Source: Bifidobacterium tibiigranuli (lineage in GTDB: Bacteria > Actinomycetota > Actinomycetes > Actinomycetales > Bifidobacteriaceae). Taken from it: a stretch of DNA of 64,000 bases. A program made the translations under genes and the position numbers. Each line of letters begins with the position of its first letter. The first letter of the stretch is position 1. Shown here piece by piece: positions 44,499 to 53,576 of the stretch. Below the pieces are notes generated by a model that had not been told where the DNA came from, did no database searches, and worked only from the letters and a program-made list of their open reading frames with translations. Location: positions 97,338 through 161,337 of the forward strand of contig NZ_QLZA01000010.1 in the NCBI RefSeq assembly GCF_009371885.1, in the 5' to 3' direction.

Positions 44499-45666
44499 GA
44501 CCACCATCTTGGCACAGGCGAATGACGTGTTTCTTGCGAATCGCTGTGTATCCGCTGGGAAGCGACACCGGACCCTGCCCATGCCAATCGGCGATCAGCC
44601 GATCGATGGCTTCGACGTGGCGCGAGGAGGCCGCGATGCCCAATGAGGACAGCCCATGCGCAATCACGCGCCGACGTATCGCCGCGTGCTTGCCGCGCAG
44701 CGCGTCAACCGACCAGATCAGCGCAACGGGAGCGCTTGGAGCGCCCGGAGCAATCGGAGCGGACAGAGCCGGAACAGCCAGAGAGGCGTCTTTGGCGTCG
44801 GCCTCGCCACCTGCTGCAGCGTGAACGACTTGGGTAGCGGCTGCGGCGACGCGATCCGCCTGCATGTCCAGATACTCCTTGTCGAGAGCCGCAGTCTGCG
44901 CCATACCTGCCAGGTGCGCCACTACGTCACCGCCAGAAAAGCACCGCAGATACGGAATCAGACTATGGCGGATGCGCGAACGCAGGGGGAAATCGGCTGG
45001 CAGCTCCTCATTGGCGTCGAATCCGTCGCCGTTGGTTGGGTCATCCCACCACGGCAGCCCCAAATCCTGGCAGATGCCCGTGGTCTGTTCGCGCGTCAGC
45101 GATAGCAAGGGTCGGGCGAAACGCACTGAATCCAAGGCAAAGGATTCAGGCATGCCCGCCAGCGCATCCAACCCGCCCGAACGCAGCAAATCGATCACGA
45201 TGGTCTCCGCCTGGTCGTCCTTCGTGTGCGCCAGCAGCACGACCGAAGCCCCGCAACGCTGCGCGACCGCCACGATGGCTTGGTACCGGGCCTGCCTAGC
45301 CGCCGCTTCGATACCGCTGCCGCCGACCTCGACATGCACGCTGTGGACGGTGACCGGCTCCAGCCCGAGCTGACTACAGCGTTGCGCGGCCTGCTGGGCC
45401 ACTGCGTCGGAGCCGCGCTGCAGCCCATGATCGACAATCACCGCGCCGCAACGTACGCCGAGAGATGCGCAGACCGTACGGCTCAGCGCGGCCAAGGCCA
45501 TCGAATCGCGCCCGCCGGAGCAGGCGACCAGCACCAGCGGGGCGTCGGGCGAGACCGCATGCTCGCCATGCTCGGCGAAGCGCGCATCCTGCAGCGTGAT
45601 GCCGAGTCGCTCCAAGGCTCCGCGCACGCATCCGATTCCTGCCCGCAATCGTGAAGTGTATGTCAT
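44485..45666 (-). CDS. tilS: tRNA(Ile)-lysidine synthase
   Basis: A 393-residue enzyme that modifies C34 of the AUA-decoding tRNA-Ile to lysidine. The PP-loop is SGGRDS (residues 50-55); VDHGLQ, AHTKDDQAET and PLLSLTREQT follow as in the family, and WWDDPTN is also typical. A C-terminal Ala/Pro-rich insert (around residues 300-320) is low in complexity. The gene starts 4 nt after dacB and overlaps hpt. Confidence 0.95.
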   Translation of the reverse strand: MTYTSRLRAGIGCVRGALERLGITLQDARFAEHGEHAVSPDAPLVLVACSGGRDSMALAALSRTVCASLGVRCGAVIVDHGLQRGSDAVAQQAAQRCSQLGLEPVTVHSVHVEVGGSGIEAAARQARYQAIVAVAQRCGASVVLLAHTKDDQAETIVIDLLRSGGLDALAGMPESFALDSVRFARPLLSLTREQTTGICQDLGLPWWDDPTNGDGFDANEELPADFPLRSRIRHSLIPYLRCFSGGDVVAHLAGMAQTAALDKEYLDMQADRVAAAATQVVHAAAGGEADAKDASLAVPALSAPIAPGAPSAPVALIWSVDALRGKHAAIRRRVIAHGLSSLGIAASSRHVEAIDRLIADWHGQGPVSLPSGYTAIRKKHVIRLCQDGGHANR

Positions 45667-45670
45667 CGGA

Positions 45671-47170
45671 TCACAGCCCCGTCAGCTCGCTGATGAACGT
45701 GTCCACGGCCAACTTCGCCGCAGCCATATCGTCAGGGTTATTGACGATGACGGCAAAGGCGAGTGTGCCGCCACTGCTGCGCGAGACATTGCCCACCATC
45801 GCGCTCACCGCGTCGAGGCTGCCGGTTTTGACGCGCAGCAGGCCTGCGGCGTTCATATTGTCGAGCCGGTCGCTGGCGGTGCCCACCAATCCGGGGATGG
45901 AAAGCCCCTCGCCCGCCGCAGCCGCGCCCGTTGCCGTGAGATTGCGCGCCTGCACTGCGGCCAGCGTGCTGGCGGTGACCTGCGAGCCGGGGCTCAGGCC
46001 GCAGACGTCGGCCATTGTCAGACCGGGCAAGTCGATTCCCATGCCTTTAAGCTTCTCCTGCACCGCCGATACTGCGCCCTGCGGCGAATTCTCGCGGCCG
46101 GCCTTGAGTGCGGTGAGACGCCCGAATTCCTCGGCCAGGGTGTTGTCGGAGTGCCGCATCATGAAAGCCATCACTTCGCTCAGCGCGGCGGAATGCACCG
46201 AGGCGAGCGGGGACAGGCCAGCCGGAGCCGAAGCGGCGGACGGCGCGCCTTTCACGGCGATGCCCTGCCGCTTGAGCAGCGTGGCGAAGAGCCCTGCCGT
46301 GTCCGCAGCCGGCTGCGTGGACATCGGCGGGTAACCATCGAAGGTGTCGGGATTCGGTGCGCTGCCGCTCGGCCATGCTCTGCCGCCGTCCACGGCCATC
46401 GAGGAGATCGGCGCATAATAAATATTGCCAGGATTGTTCTGTGCAATGTCTTTCGGAGCGCGTATCGCACCGAACAGCGTGTCGTCATAAGCCAGGGCGA
46501 CCGTGCTGATGCCTCGCTGGCGCAGTCCTCGCGCGGTTTGCTGTGCCAGCGTTTCCAGCCCGGCGCGGCCGTTGACATGCTTCGGATCGCTCGCGCCCCT
46601 GCCCAGCAGCATATCGCCATTGCCCTTGAGCGTTATGGTGTCCGGGCCGCCTGCGGGCTGATTGAGATAGGTTTCGGTGCTGAAGGTCGACCCCATGTCG
46701 AGCGATGAGGCGGCGGCGAGCGCGGTCAGGGTCTTCAGCGTCGAAGCCGGTTCGCGCGGCGTTCCGTCGTTGCGTTGCGCAATGACCGAACCGCGCTGGT
46801 CGGCAATCGCGATGGAATACTGCGAGCCGACGCCTTCAGCCTCGGCGAAGCGGTCAAGCAGCGCATTGGCCTTGTCGGCATTGATCGGCACGTCCCGCTC
46901 GGCCTTCGCGGCGGCAACCGCGCCTGCGGGAATCGCTGCACGCGGCCCGGGCTGGCCCTGCAGCACCGCTGTGTTCACGGTGAGCAGCCCGGGGGCGACG
47001 TCGGCGATATCAGCAATGACATAGCCTGCAGTCAGCAGCACGGTGATAAGCGAGGACGCTACAACGGTGGCTATGCGACGATGCCGGCCTTTCGGGGTGA
47101 GCCCTGCGATTGTGGCAACAGGCCGCCCGGCATCATCCCCGGCACGCTCAATCGGCTGCTCCTGCCCCAC
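45671..47170 (-). CDS. dacB: D-alanyl-D-alanine carboxypeptidase/endopeptidase (PBP4, S13)
   Basis: A 499-residue exported protein with an N-terminal TM helix (IATVVASSLITVLLTAGYVIA) preceded by a basic cytoplasmic part. Active-site motifs are SxxK in PASTLKTLTAL, SxN in RHSDNTLAEEFGR and KTG in VKTGSLDAVSAM. It trims peptidoglycan stem peptides. TilS, Hpt and FtsH follow in the same direction. Ala/Gly-rich interruptions are present, but the length is near normal. Confidence 0.94.
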   Translation of the reverse strand: MGQEQPIERAGDDAGRPVATIAGLTPKGRHRRIATVVASSLITVLLTAGYVIADIADVAPGLLTVNTAVLQGQPGPRAAIPAGAVAAAKAERDVPINADKANALLDRFAEAEGVGSQYSIAIADQRGSVIAQRNDGTPREPASTLKTLTALAAASSLDMGSTFSTETYLNQPAGGPDTITLKGNGDMLLGRGASDPKHVNGRAGLETLAQQTARGLRQRGISTVALAYDDTLFGAIRAPKDIAQNNPGNIYYAPISSMAVDGGRAWPSGSAPNPDTFDGYPPMSTQPAADTAGLFATLLKRQGIAVKGAPSAASAPAGLSPLASVHSAALSEVMAFMMRHSDNTLAEEFGRLTALKAGRENSPQGAVSAVQEKLKGMGIDLPGLTMADVCGLSPGSQVTASTLAAVQARNLTATGAAAAGEGLSIPGLVGTASDRLDNMNAAGLLRVKTGSLDAVSAMVGNVSRSSGGTLAFAVIVNNPDDMAAAKLAVDTFISELTGL

Positions 47171-47281
47171 TGACGTCCGCCTCCCTCACGCTGCTTGTCG
47201 CTGTTCGTCGCTGTTAATGTCGATGGTAATAGTTGGTAATAGACCGCACGTTAGCCTAAGCCAGCCCCAGACTCACCAGAC

Positions 47282-48997
47282 TCACTTCTGCAGCGAGGTG
47301 AAGGAGTCAAGCGTCGCGACGATGCTGAGCAGTCGCGCATCCATCACTTTGCCGCCCAGCCAGACGCCCAGCGCAAGCATCACCGCGCCGTTGACCACGC
47401 CGACCGGGCCGATGAGCCAATACTGACTCCAATTGCCGCTCACCAGCAGGATAACCACGCAGGCAATGGTCGGCAGGCCGACGACCGCAGTTCCCAGCAT
47501 GGTCGCGAACGGCATGAGGCTCTGGGCCAGCGCGCGGCCCTGCGGCGAGGAGAAGGGCTTATCGATCGAGGCGACCGGGTATATGAGCACGCAGGAGAGG
47601 ACCTCGGCCAGTCCCAGCCCGCCCAAGGCGAGGGCAATCGAGCCGCCGAGGAACGCGCAGGCGGTGGCCCAGCCTTGCGTCGTGCGCCAGTCGCCGGTGA
47701 ACAGCATGACGCCAACCCCCAGCAGCAGTATGTAGCCCACGGTAATCGTGCCGTAGACACGCACGCGCCCGCGACGGTCTTCGATGCCTCGCACGCCTAT
47801 GGAGGCCTGCATCGCGAATCCGCGACCGTCATAGGCCAAGCCGTTGCTTTCCGCGAGATTCAGGAAAAGGCCGCCCCAGAGGATGGACTGCCAGATAATC
47901 GCTGAAATGCCGTGGGATTGCAACCCAAAGACGACGACAAAGAACAGCGGCATCAGCAGCATCAGCGCTTGGCGCGGATCGCGCTTCAAGTTCGTCAGCA
48001 GTCGCGCGGAGACGGCTCCCGACACCGAGTCAGGCATCCAGCCGAAGGCGCCGATACCTTTCGCCTTCACGGCCCCAAGACTTGAATCGGAGGTCAGCCG
48101 GTCGCGACGCAGACACCAGGTGCAGCCCATGAAGCACAGCACGCAGGTGAGCGCCAGCACGGCGATTCGCCCGAGCAGCGCGACCCAGTTGCCGGCGTAG
48201 GCATCGAACGGCAGTTGGAACGCGGCGCCGAACGGCGTCCAGCCGATTATGGATGTCGCCGTGCCGTAGGTTTGCGGGTCGAAGGTGCGCGAATCCGACG
48301 AATTGAGGATGATGTTCGGCAGCTGGAACATGGAGATGAACGCGAGCATCGCCACGATATAGAACACGCTTGTCCCGCGTTTGGAGCGCACGAGCGTCGT
48401 GGCCAGCGCGAGCACCAGCTTGGACAGGCTCATCATTGTCACCACCGCCAGCGGCGCGGCGATGAGCTGCGCAATGACCATAGCGGGGCCCGCCCAGCGG
48501 TAGGCCAGCGCCCACAGCAGCAGCGACGCCACGCCCGCAATCGCAGGGATGCCCGTCATGCCGGACGCCAGCAGGCCCGCCTGCAGCTCACGGTCCTTGA
48601 TGCCGTAGAGCGCGAAACGATGCGGATTGAGCGTCGAGCTGCCGCCAATGAGCGTCAGCTGCACGAAGATGACGAATACCATGACGCTCATGCCCACCAG
48701 CACGACTGCCGGCCGCATGATGCCTGTGAACCATGCGTCGGAGGATTGCGTGGAAACGAACCACTGCGAGCCCAAGGACCATGCGGCGGCGCCGACGCCG
48801 ATGACGAGGCCGAGCCCCAGAATGGCCGAGATGACGTAGCCAATGCTCTGCCATACGGATTTGCGCAGCGTCGCCAGCGTCAACGTCCAGCGCAGCCTGA
48901 CGATGGTCATCACCGTGTCGGCAAGCGCCGTGCTCGCCGGTGCCGTATGCGCTGGCCCCGTCTGCGCCCCCGCAGCGTTCATCGGAACAGTGTTCAT
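47282..48997 (-). CDS. ABC exporter permease
   Basis: A 571-residue integral membrane protein with roughly 12 hydrophobic segments, the first being GYVISAILGLGLVIGVGAAAWSL and later ones including MLLMPLFFVVVFGL. It resembles the large ABC-2-like permeases of actinobacteria. It overlaps the ATPase gene by 4 nt, so the two form a transporter. The exported substrate is unknown; no nearby gene identifies it. The first 25 residues are Ala/Thr-rich with degenerate repeats. Confidence 0.85.
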   Translation of the reverse strand: MNTVPMNAAGAQTGPAHTAPASTALADTVMTIVRLRWTLTLATLRKSVWQSIGYVISAILGLGLVIGVGAAAWSLGSQWFVSTQSSDAWFTGIMRPAVVLVGMSVMVFVIFVQLTLIGGSSTLNPHRFALYGIKDRELQAGLLASGMTGIPAIAGVASLLLWALAYRWAGPAMVIAQLIAAPLAVVTMMSLSKLVLALATTLVRSKRGTSVFYIVAMLAFISMFQLPNIILNSSDSRTFDPQTYGTATSIIGWTPFGAAFQLPFDAYAGNWVALLGRIAVLALTCVLCFMGCTWCLRRDRLTSDSSLGAVKAKGIGAFGWMPDSVSGAVSARLLTNLKRDPRQALMLLMPLFFVVVFGLQSHGISAIIWQSILWGGLFLNLAESNGLAYDGRGFAMQASIGVRGIEDRRGRVRVYGTITVGYILLLGVGVMLFTGDWRTTQGWATACAFLGGSIALALGGLGLAEVLSCVLIYPVASIDKPFSSPQGRALAQSLMPFATMLGTAVVGLPTIACVVILLVSGNWSQYWLIGPVGVVNGAVMLALGVWLGGKVMDARLLSIVATLDSFTSLQK

Positions 48998-50151
48998 CGT
49001 GACCAGCCATCCTTCGACTGCGTGTCTGCGTTTCCGGCGGCCGGAGCCGCAGAGGCAGACGCATCAGACCCAGGCGCACCAAACGCAGACGCATCAGACC
49101 CAGATGCGCCAAACGCTGAACTCGGCTGCGGAACTGTTGGGCCTGGCTGCCCGATAATCGGCGGCTGCGCGCCGGCCGCATCGCCGCCGTTGAGCCATGC
49201 CAGATGCGCCGCGCTATGCCGTCCGCCGACCAGCTGCAGGAAGCGATCCTCCAAGTCCTCGCCCGCAGCGACCTGCGCGACCGTGCCCGCCGCGCAGACC
49301 TGCCCCTGATTGATGACCGCGACATGCGTGCACATCCGCTCGACCAGCGCCATCACATGCGAGGAGATGATGACCGTGCCGCCCGTCTGCGCGTATTCGG
49401 CGAGGATGTCCTTGAGATTCGCGCTGGACACCGGGTCCACGGATTCGAAGGGTTCGTCCAGCACCAGTATGCGCGGGCTGTGAATCATCGCGGAGGCCAG
49501 GCATATCTTCTTCGTCATGCCCGCGGAATAATCGGAGACGATCGTATTCGCCGCGTCCGCGAGGTCGAAGGCCGTAAGCAAGTCGCCGGCCCGCTGCGCG
49601 ACTTCGGCTCGCGGCATGCCGCGCAGCATGCCCGCGTACATGAGCAGCTGCATGCCGGTGAGCCTGTCGAATATCTGATCGGGCTGCGGCATCACGCCGA
49701 TGATGCGCTTGGCCCGGTTCACATCGCTCCACACGTCATGGCCCAGAATCATCGCGTTCCCCGCATCGGGCACGAGCAGCCCGGTGACCATATTGAGCGT
49801 GGTCGTCTTGCCTGCGCCATTGGGGCCGACCAGGCCGTAGAAGGAGCCGATCGGGATGTCGAGCGCCAGGCCGTTGACGGCTATCTTGTCGCCGAAATGC
49901 TTGAACAGCCCACGAATCGACACTGCGGCATTCGGGTCAGGCGGGTAAGGATTGCCGGCCGGGTATGCATACGCAGCTCCGGCCGGGTAGGCATTGTCGG
50001 GCTGATACAGACTAGCTGACGGATAATGCGGCAGCACGGCAGGCCCTTGGCCGCCTGGCTCGCCGGCAGCTCCACTCCCCAAACTCTCATACGGCGCTTG
50101 CGTAGGCCCGCCGGATGGAGCCTCCTGCGTGAATTGCGGTTCTTCGGTCAT
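48994..50151 (-). CDS. ABC exporter ATP-binding protein
   Basis: A 385-residue ATPase. Pro/Tyr/Gly-rich residues 1-75 (PAGAAYAYPAGNPYPPDP) precede Walker A GPNGAGKTT, Q-loop MPQPDQIFD, signature YSAGMTKKICLASA and Walker B ILVLDEPFESVDP. The C-terminal 60 residues contain two copies of a 10-residue repeat (FGAxGSDASA) encoded by a 30-nt tandem repeat. The ATG at 50151 has GGGG nine bases upstream; three ATG/upstream starts are less likely. Upstream lies the 22-nt repeat array. Confidence 0.9.
   Translation of the reverse strand: MTEEPQFTQEAPSGGPTQAPYESLGSGAAGEPGGQGPAVLPHYPSASLYQPDNAYPAGAAYAYPAGNPYPPDPNAAVSIRGLFKHFGDKIAVNGLALDIPIGSFYGLVGPNGAGKTTTLNMVTGLLVPDAGNAMILGHDVWSDVNRAKRIIGVMPQPDQIFDRLTGMQLLMYAGMLRGMPRAEVAQRAGDLLTAFDLADAANTIVSDYSAGMTKKICLASAMIHSPRILVLDEPFESVDPVSSANLKDILAEYAQTGGTVIISSHVMALVERMCTHVAVINQGQVCAAGTVAQVAAGEDLEDRFLQLVGGRHSAAHLAWLNGGDAAGAQPPIIGQPGPTVPQPSSAFGASGSDASAFGAPGSDASASAAPAAGNADTQSKDGWSR
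49055..49114. repeat. 30-nt in-frame tandem repeat, two copies
   Basis: Two adjacent 30-nt units, starting GCAGACGCATCAGACCCAG, differ at only two positions and lie inside the ABC ATPase gene. They encode the duplicated FGAPGSDASA / FGASGSDASA segments. The length keeps the frame, so copy-number changes would be tolerated. Confidence 0.85.
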
Positions 50152-50267
50152 CGTTGGCATCCCCGTCCAGTCGAGCAATCGACAAATCGTTGCTGTTCGT
50201 CTCAATAGCAACCATACCAGCAGCGGCTGTCGCGCAGCTCATGCTTTGGTTCTCACGAGAGCTCATG

Positions 50268-50446
50268 ACAGAATATCGGATTGAAAACTACAAAATATCG
50301 GAATAAAAGTAACAGAATATTGAAATAGAAAATACAAAATATCGGAGTTATGTATAACAGAATATCGGATTATCGCTAACAAAATATTGGGATGAGATGT
50401 AACAGAATATCGGGTCATGGCACAGCAGAATGTCGGATTGTGACGT
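50268..50446. repeat. Array of eight 22-23-nt repeats with alternating ACAG/ACAA core
   Basis: Units begin at 50268, 50290, 50312, 50334, 50357, 50379, 50402 and about 50425. Each carries ACARAATATYGG (R alternating G, A, G, A, G, A, G) followed by about 10 less conserved AT-rich bases; the eighth is diverged (GCAGAATGTCGG). The array is far more AT-rich than its surroundings and lies between the glycosyltransferase stop and the ABC ATPase start. The rest of 50152-50577 holds no gene I can support. Confidence 0.85.
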
Positions 50447-50577
50447 ACTGCGCTGTGCCATACCGCGGCGAACGCACGAACGCGCCGAACATCGTAGGCG
50501 TCCATTCCGCCTGCGGCTACGTATGCCACCGATGCTACCGATGCCTCCTACGCCACCTACGCCGTCCGTGCCATCCG

Positions 50578-51828
50578 TCAGGCAGCCGCATTCTCCTCGC
50601 CGCGATGCGCGATCGGCTTCCACTCGGCCTTGGAGAACACGGCCTGGAAGGAGATCGGCACGTAGCTGAACATGTAGATCGGGAAGCTGAGCACGTAGGC
50701 GACCAGCTCCTTGTTCGAAGCGCCGATATGGTCGCGTTCGGCCAGAATCGTCAGCGCGGCGATGGCCATCATACCCAGCGCGCCGAGCATGCCGCCGGTG
50801 ACCCAGCTGACCAGCGACGACAGCTGGCTCGTCCAAGTCACGAAACCGAAGGCCGCGAACAGACAGCCAAGCAGCAGTCGCGCCACGCTGAGCACGGTGA
50901 AGGGGCATACCAGCAGCGTGAAATCGACGGCGGAGAAGTCGCGCTCCCGCACCGCGCGCTGGATGAGCGCCGGGCCATAATAGCGAAAGACCTGCAGAAA
51001 TCCCTTGCTCCACCGCAGCCGCTGACGCCAGCTCTGGGCAAAGTCAACCGGCTGCTCGTCGTAGAGAATCGCCGTGCCGCAGTAGCCGATGCGATCGCCG
51101 TGCAGCACCGAATCCATGGTGAATTCCAGGTCCTCGGTGAGCAGATGGAACTTCCAGCCCTTGTTGCGTTGCATGACCTCGCGCGAGAACATGAACCCCG
51201 TGCCGCCCACGTGACAGCTTGAGCCGAAGACCATGCGCGAATTGTTGAGGAAGCGCGACTCGCGGATGAACCACAGGGCCGAGCCCGAAGAGACCCAGTT
51301 GTCGGAGAGGTTGACCGAGTTGCGGTAGCTGGTCAGGATGCGGAATCCTGCGTGGAAGGCCTTGTTCATCTCCTCGATGTAGTGCTCGTCGAGCAGATTG
51401 TCGGCATCGAACACGAAATAGGCGTCGTAGTTCTCGGCCACTCCCGTATCGATCATATGGTCAAGCAGATAGGTCAGCGCATAGCCTTTGCCAATCTGCT
51501 CGGTGTTGAAGCGCTCGACGACGTTGCAGCCCTTGGCGCGCACGACTGAAGCCGTGTCGTCGGTGCAGTTGTCGGCCACCAGCCAGATGTCGACCAGCGC
51601 GGAAGGATAGGTCTGCGCGCGAATCGAATCGATGAGATTGCCGATGACACCCTCTTCGTTACGCGCGGAAATCAGGACAGCGTAGCGCTTGTCCATAGGA
51701 GCCGCAGGAAAGCCGATTTGCTTGGAAAACAGCCCAGCAAGGATGCATACGACTTGGTAGACCAGGCTGGCCCCGCCAAGTATCAGCATCAGCACATCGA
51801 GTATGGAGAGCAGAACCATCAGCGCCAC
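50578..51828 (-). CDS. Processive GT2 glycosyltransferase
   Basis: A 416-residue membrane glycosyltransferase. An N-terminal TM segment (DVLMLILGGASLVYQVVCIL) is followed by the GT-A domain (YAVLISARNEEGVIGNLIDS), VFDADN (metal site), TEDLEF and QRLRWSKGF, the hallmarks of processive beta-glycan synthases, and C-terminal TM helices. It likely makes or extends a surface polysaccharide. It overlaps the AI-2E-family gene by 10 nt. An isolated GT2 next to a multi-membrane protein is compatible with capsule or exopolysaccharide synthesis, but no gene cluster is evident. Confidence 0.9.
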   Translation of the reverse strand: MALMVLLSILDVLMLILGGASLVYQVVCILAGLFSKQIGFPAAPMDKRYAVLISARNEEGVIGNLIDSIRAQTYPSALVDIWLVADNCTDDTASVVRAKGCNVVERFNTEQIGKGYALTYLLDHMIDTGVAENYDAYFVFDADNLLDEHYIEEMNKAFHAGFRILTSYRNSVNLSDNWVSSGSALWFIRESRFLNNSRMVFGSSCHVGGTGFMFSREVMQRNKGWKFHLLTEDLEFTMDSVLHGDRIGYCGTAILYDEQPVDFAQSWRQRLRWSKGFLQVFRYYGPALIQRAVRERDFSAVDFTLLVCPFTVLSVARLLLGCLFAAFGFVTWTSQLSSLVSWVTGGMLGALGMMAIAALTILAERDHIGASNKELVAYVLSFPIYMFSYVPISFQAVFSKAEWKPIAHRGEENAAA

Positions 51829-53435
51829 CGGCTTCGCGGATTGTCATTGTTGTCATTGTCAATGCTGCCATTGTTGCCATTGCTGCCATCGGCAGCGTCA
51901 GCAGCGGCATCGGCATCGGAGCCGAGGTCAGAGCCGACCCCGTCAGCGCCAGAATCATCGGTGCCCGAGGCATCTGCGTCAGCTCGCAGTCCAGCACCGG
52001 TTCCCGATTCGTCGCCGGCTGCATCGACTTCATTGCCGTCATCCGCTCTGGTGCCACGAAGACCAGTAGCCTGCGCATTCTTCGCAAGCACCCGCTTGGG
52101 AATGGCGACAGTAGCCGAGTCCTCCGACCCCTGGGAACCCTCGTCGCCAGACGCCTGATACAACTCCTCTTGCAGCTTCCTGAGCTCGTCGTTCATCGGC
52201 ACGCGGGCGCTCGTCCCCCGGGCGGCGCGCGGCATGCGGTCGCTCACCGGTCGGATGACGTGTTCGCTGAAGGCCTCGGCACCCTCCACGACCTTGGATT
52301 TGCGCACCGGCTGCGGGTCGGACATCAGCGGGGAGTCGACCAGCTCGTAGCGTTTCGTGTAGACTTTGACGATAGCCTGGATGCTGGCGGTAATGGGCAA
52401 CGCGAGAAACGCTCCCAGCGCGCCGAACATCGCGCCCAGCACCAGCACCGACAGGAAGGCTATGGCAGGGTTCAGATCCATCGTGCGCTGCGAGATCTTC
52501 GGCGACAGGATCAGATTCTCGATCTGCTGGTAGATGATGATGAACACGACCACGCCCACCGCATACAGGATGCCACGCGAACTCCACGCGAAGATCACCG
52601 GCAGCGCACCGCCGATATACGTGCCCACCGTGGGAACGAACTGCGAGACGATACCGCAGAACAGCGCCAGCGGCAGCCAGTACGGCACCTGGATGACCAC
52701 GAGGAAAACCGACATGCAGACCGCGCTGAACGCTGCCAGAATGATGCGGGAGAACAGGAAGCCGGATATCTGATCCTGCACCACGGTCCAGCCGAGCAGG
52801 AAGCGCCGCTGCGCCACCGGCGCCATCCACTGGCACAGGCTCCGACGCATCTTGGGACCTGCCGCCGAGACATAGAACGTCACCATGAGCACGGTCATCG
52901 CGTTGATCACGAAACTGAGGAAGCCCACCGTAGTGTTCACGGCCTGGCCTGCGAAATCCGTGACCCAGGAGGTCTGCACGTTCTTGAGAATCTCGCCGCC
53001 CAGGCTTTCCATCGCCGGCAGCCTGAACGAGGTCTTCCCGGAGACGAATTCGGCTATCTGATCGTAGAGGCTCGGTATCCCCTTGACCATGGAGATAACC
53101 TGCTGCGCGAACATATTGCCGAACATCCCAAGCAGCGCGACGACGACGATCAGCAGACCAATCAGGCTTATTCCGGCGGCGGCACCACGCCTCCACCCAT
53201 GCTGGATCAGCCGCACGACCAGGGGCTCGATGGCAAGCGCGATGAACAGCGAGACAACGACGTCGAAGACGACGAACTCAACCTTGCCCCACGACCGCCA
53301 TACGAAAATGGCCAGGAACACGGCTATGGCCGTATACAGCAAGGCCCTGCCCCACCAGTCCGGCGGGCGGCGCGAGTCACCCTTGGAGGGGAACACGGAG
53401 GCTAAATCGATCTTCTGATCGTCTCGTGAAGTCAT
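51819..53435 (-). CDS. AI-2E family transporter
   Basis: A 538-residue membrane protein. About eight TM helices include LLYTAIAVFLAIFVWRSWG and AVGVVVFIIIYQQIENLI. The conserved FVPTVGTYIGGALPVI and AFLSVLVLGAMFGALGAFLALPI segments identify the family, whose members export various small solutes. After the core the final 150 residues are acidic, Asp/Ala/Gly/Asn-rich low-complexity sequence. TACGAT ends eight bases before the ATG at 53435, consistent with a leaderless message. A longer upstream frame was rejected. Confidence 0.88.
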   Translation of the reverse strand: MTSRDDQKIDLASVFPSKGDSRRPPDWWGRALLYTAIAVFLAIFVWRSWGKVEFVVFDVVVSLFIALAIEPLVVRLIQHGWRRGAAAGISLIGLLIVVVALLGMFGNMFAQQVISMVKGIPSLYDQIAEFVSGKTSFRLPAMESLGGEILKNVQTSWVTDFAGQAVNTTVGFLSFVINAMTVLMVTFYVSAAGPKMRRSLCQWMAPVAQRRFLLGWTVVQDQISGFLFSRIILAAFSAVCMSVFLVVIQVPYWLPLALFCGIVSQFVPTVGTYIGGALPVIFAWSSRGILYAVGVVVFIIIYQQIENLILSPKISQRTMDLNPAIAFLSVLVLGAMFGALGAFLALPITASIQAIVKVYTKRYELVDSPLMSDPQPVRKSKVVEGAEAFSEHVIRPVSDRMPRAARGTSARVPMNDELRKLQEELYQASGDEGSQGSEDSATVAIPKRVLAKNAQATGLRGTRADDGNEVDAAGDESGTGAGLRADADASGTDDSGADGVGSDLGSDADAAADAADGSNGNNGSIDNDNNDNPRSRWR

Positions 53436-53576
53436 ACAGCACATCGTACAAGCAGGGGCGTAGCCGGCGGACAGTGGCCGTCGCCGACTGAATGGCTTTC
53501 GCCGCTGGCCGCACACTTGGCGAGACGATGACCGCGCCGGGTTCGGGCGTCGTGTAGGCAACGCCCTCTATTGTTG

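Noticed and set aside
50263..50529. Minus-strand frame through the 22-nt array
   Set aside because: Apparent 15-residue peptide repeats follow from the DNA period; unit lengths of 22-23 nt shift frame and no start signal is present.
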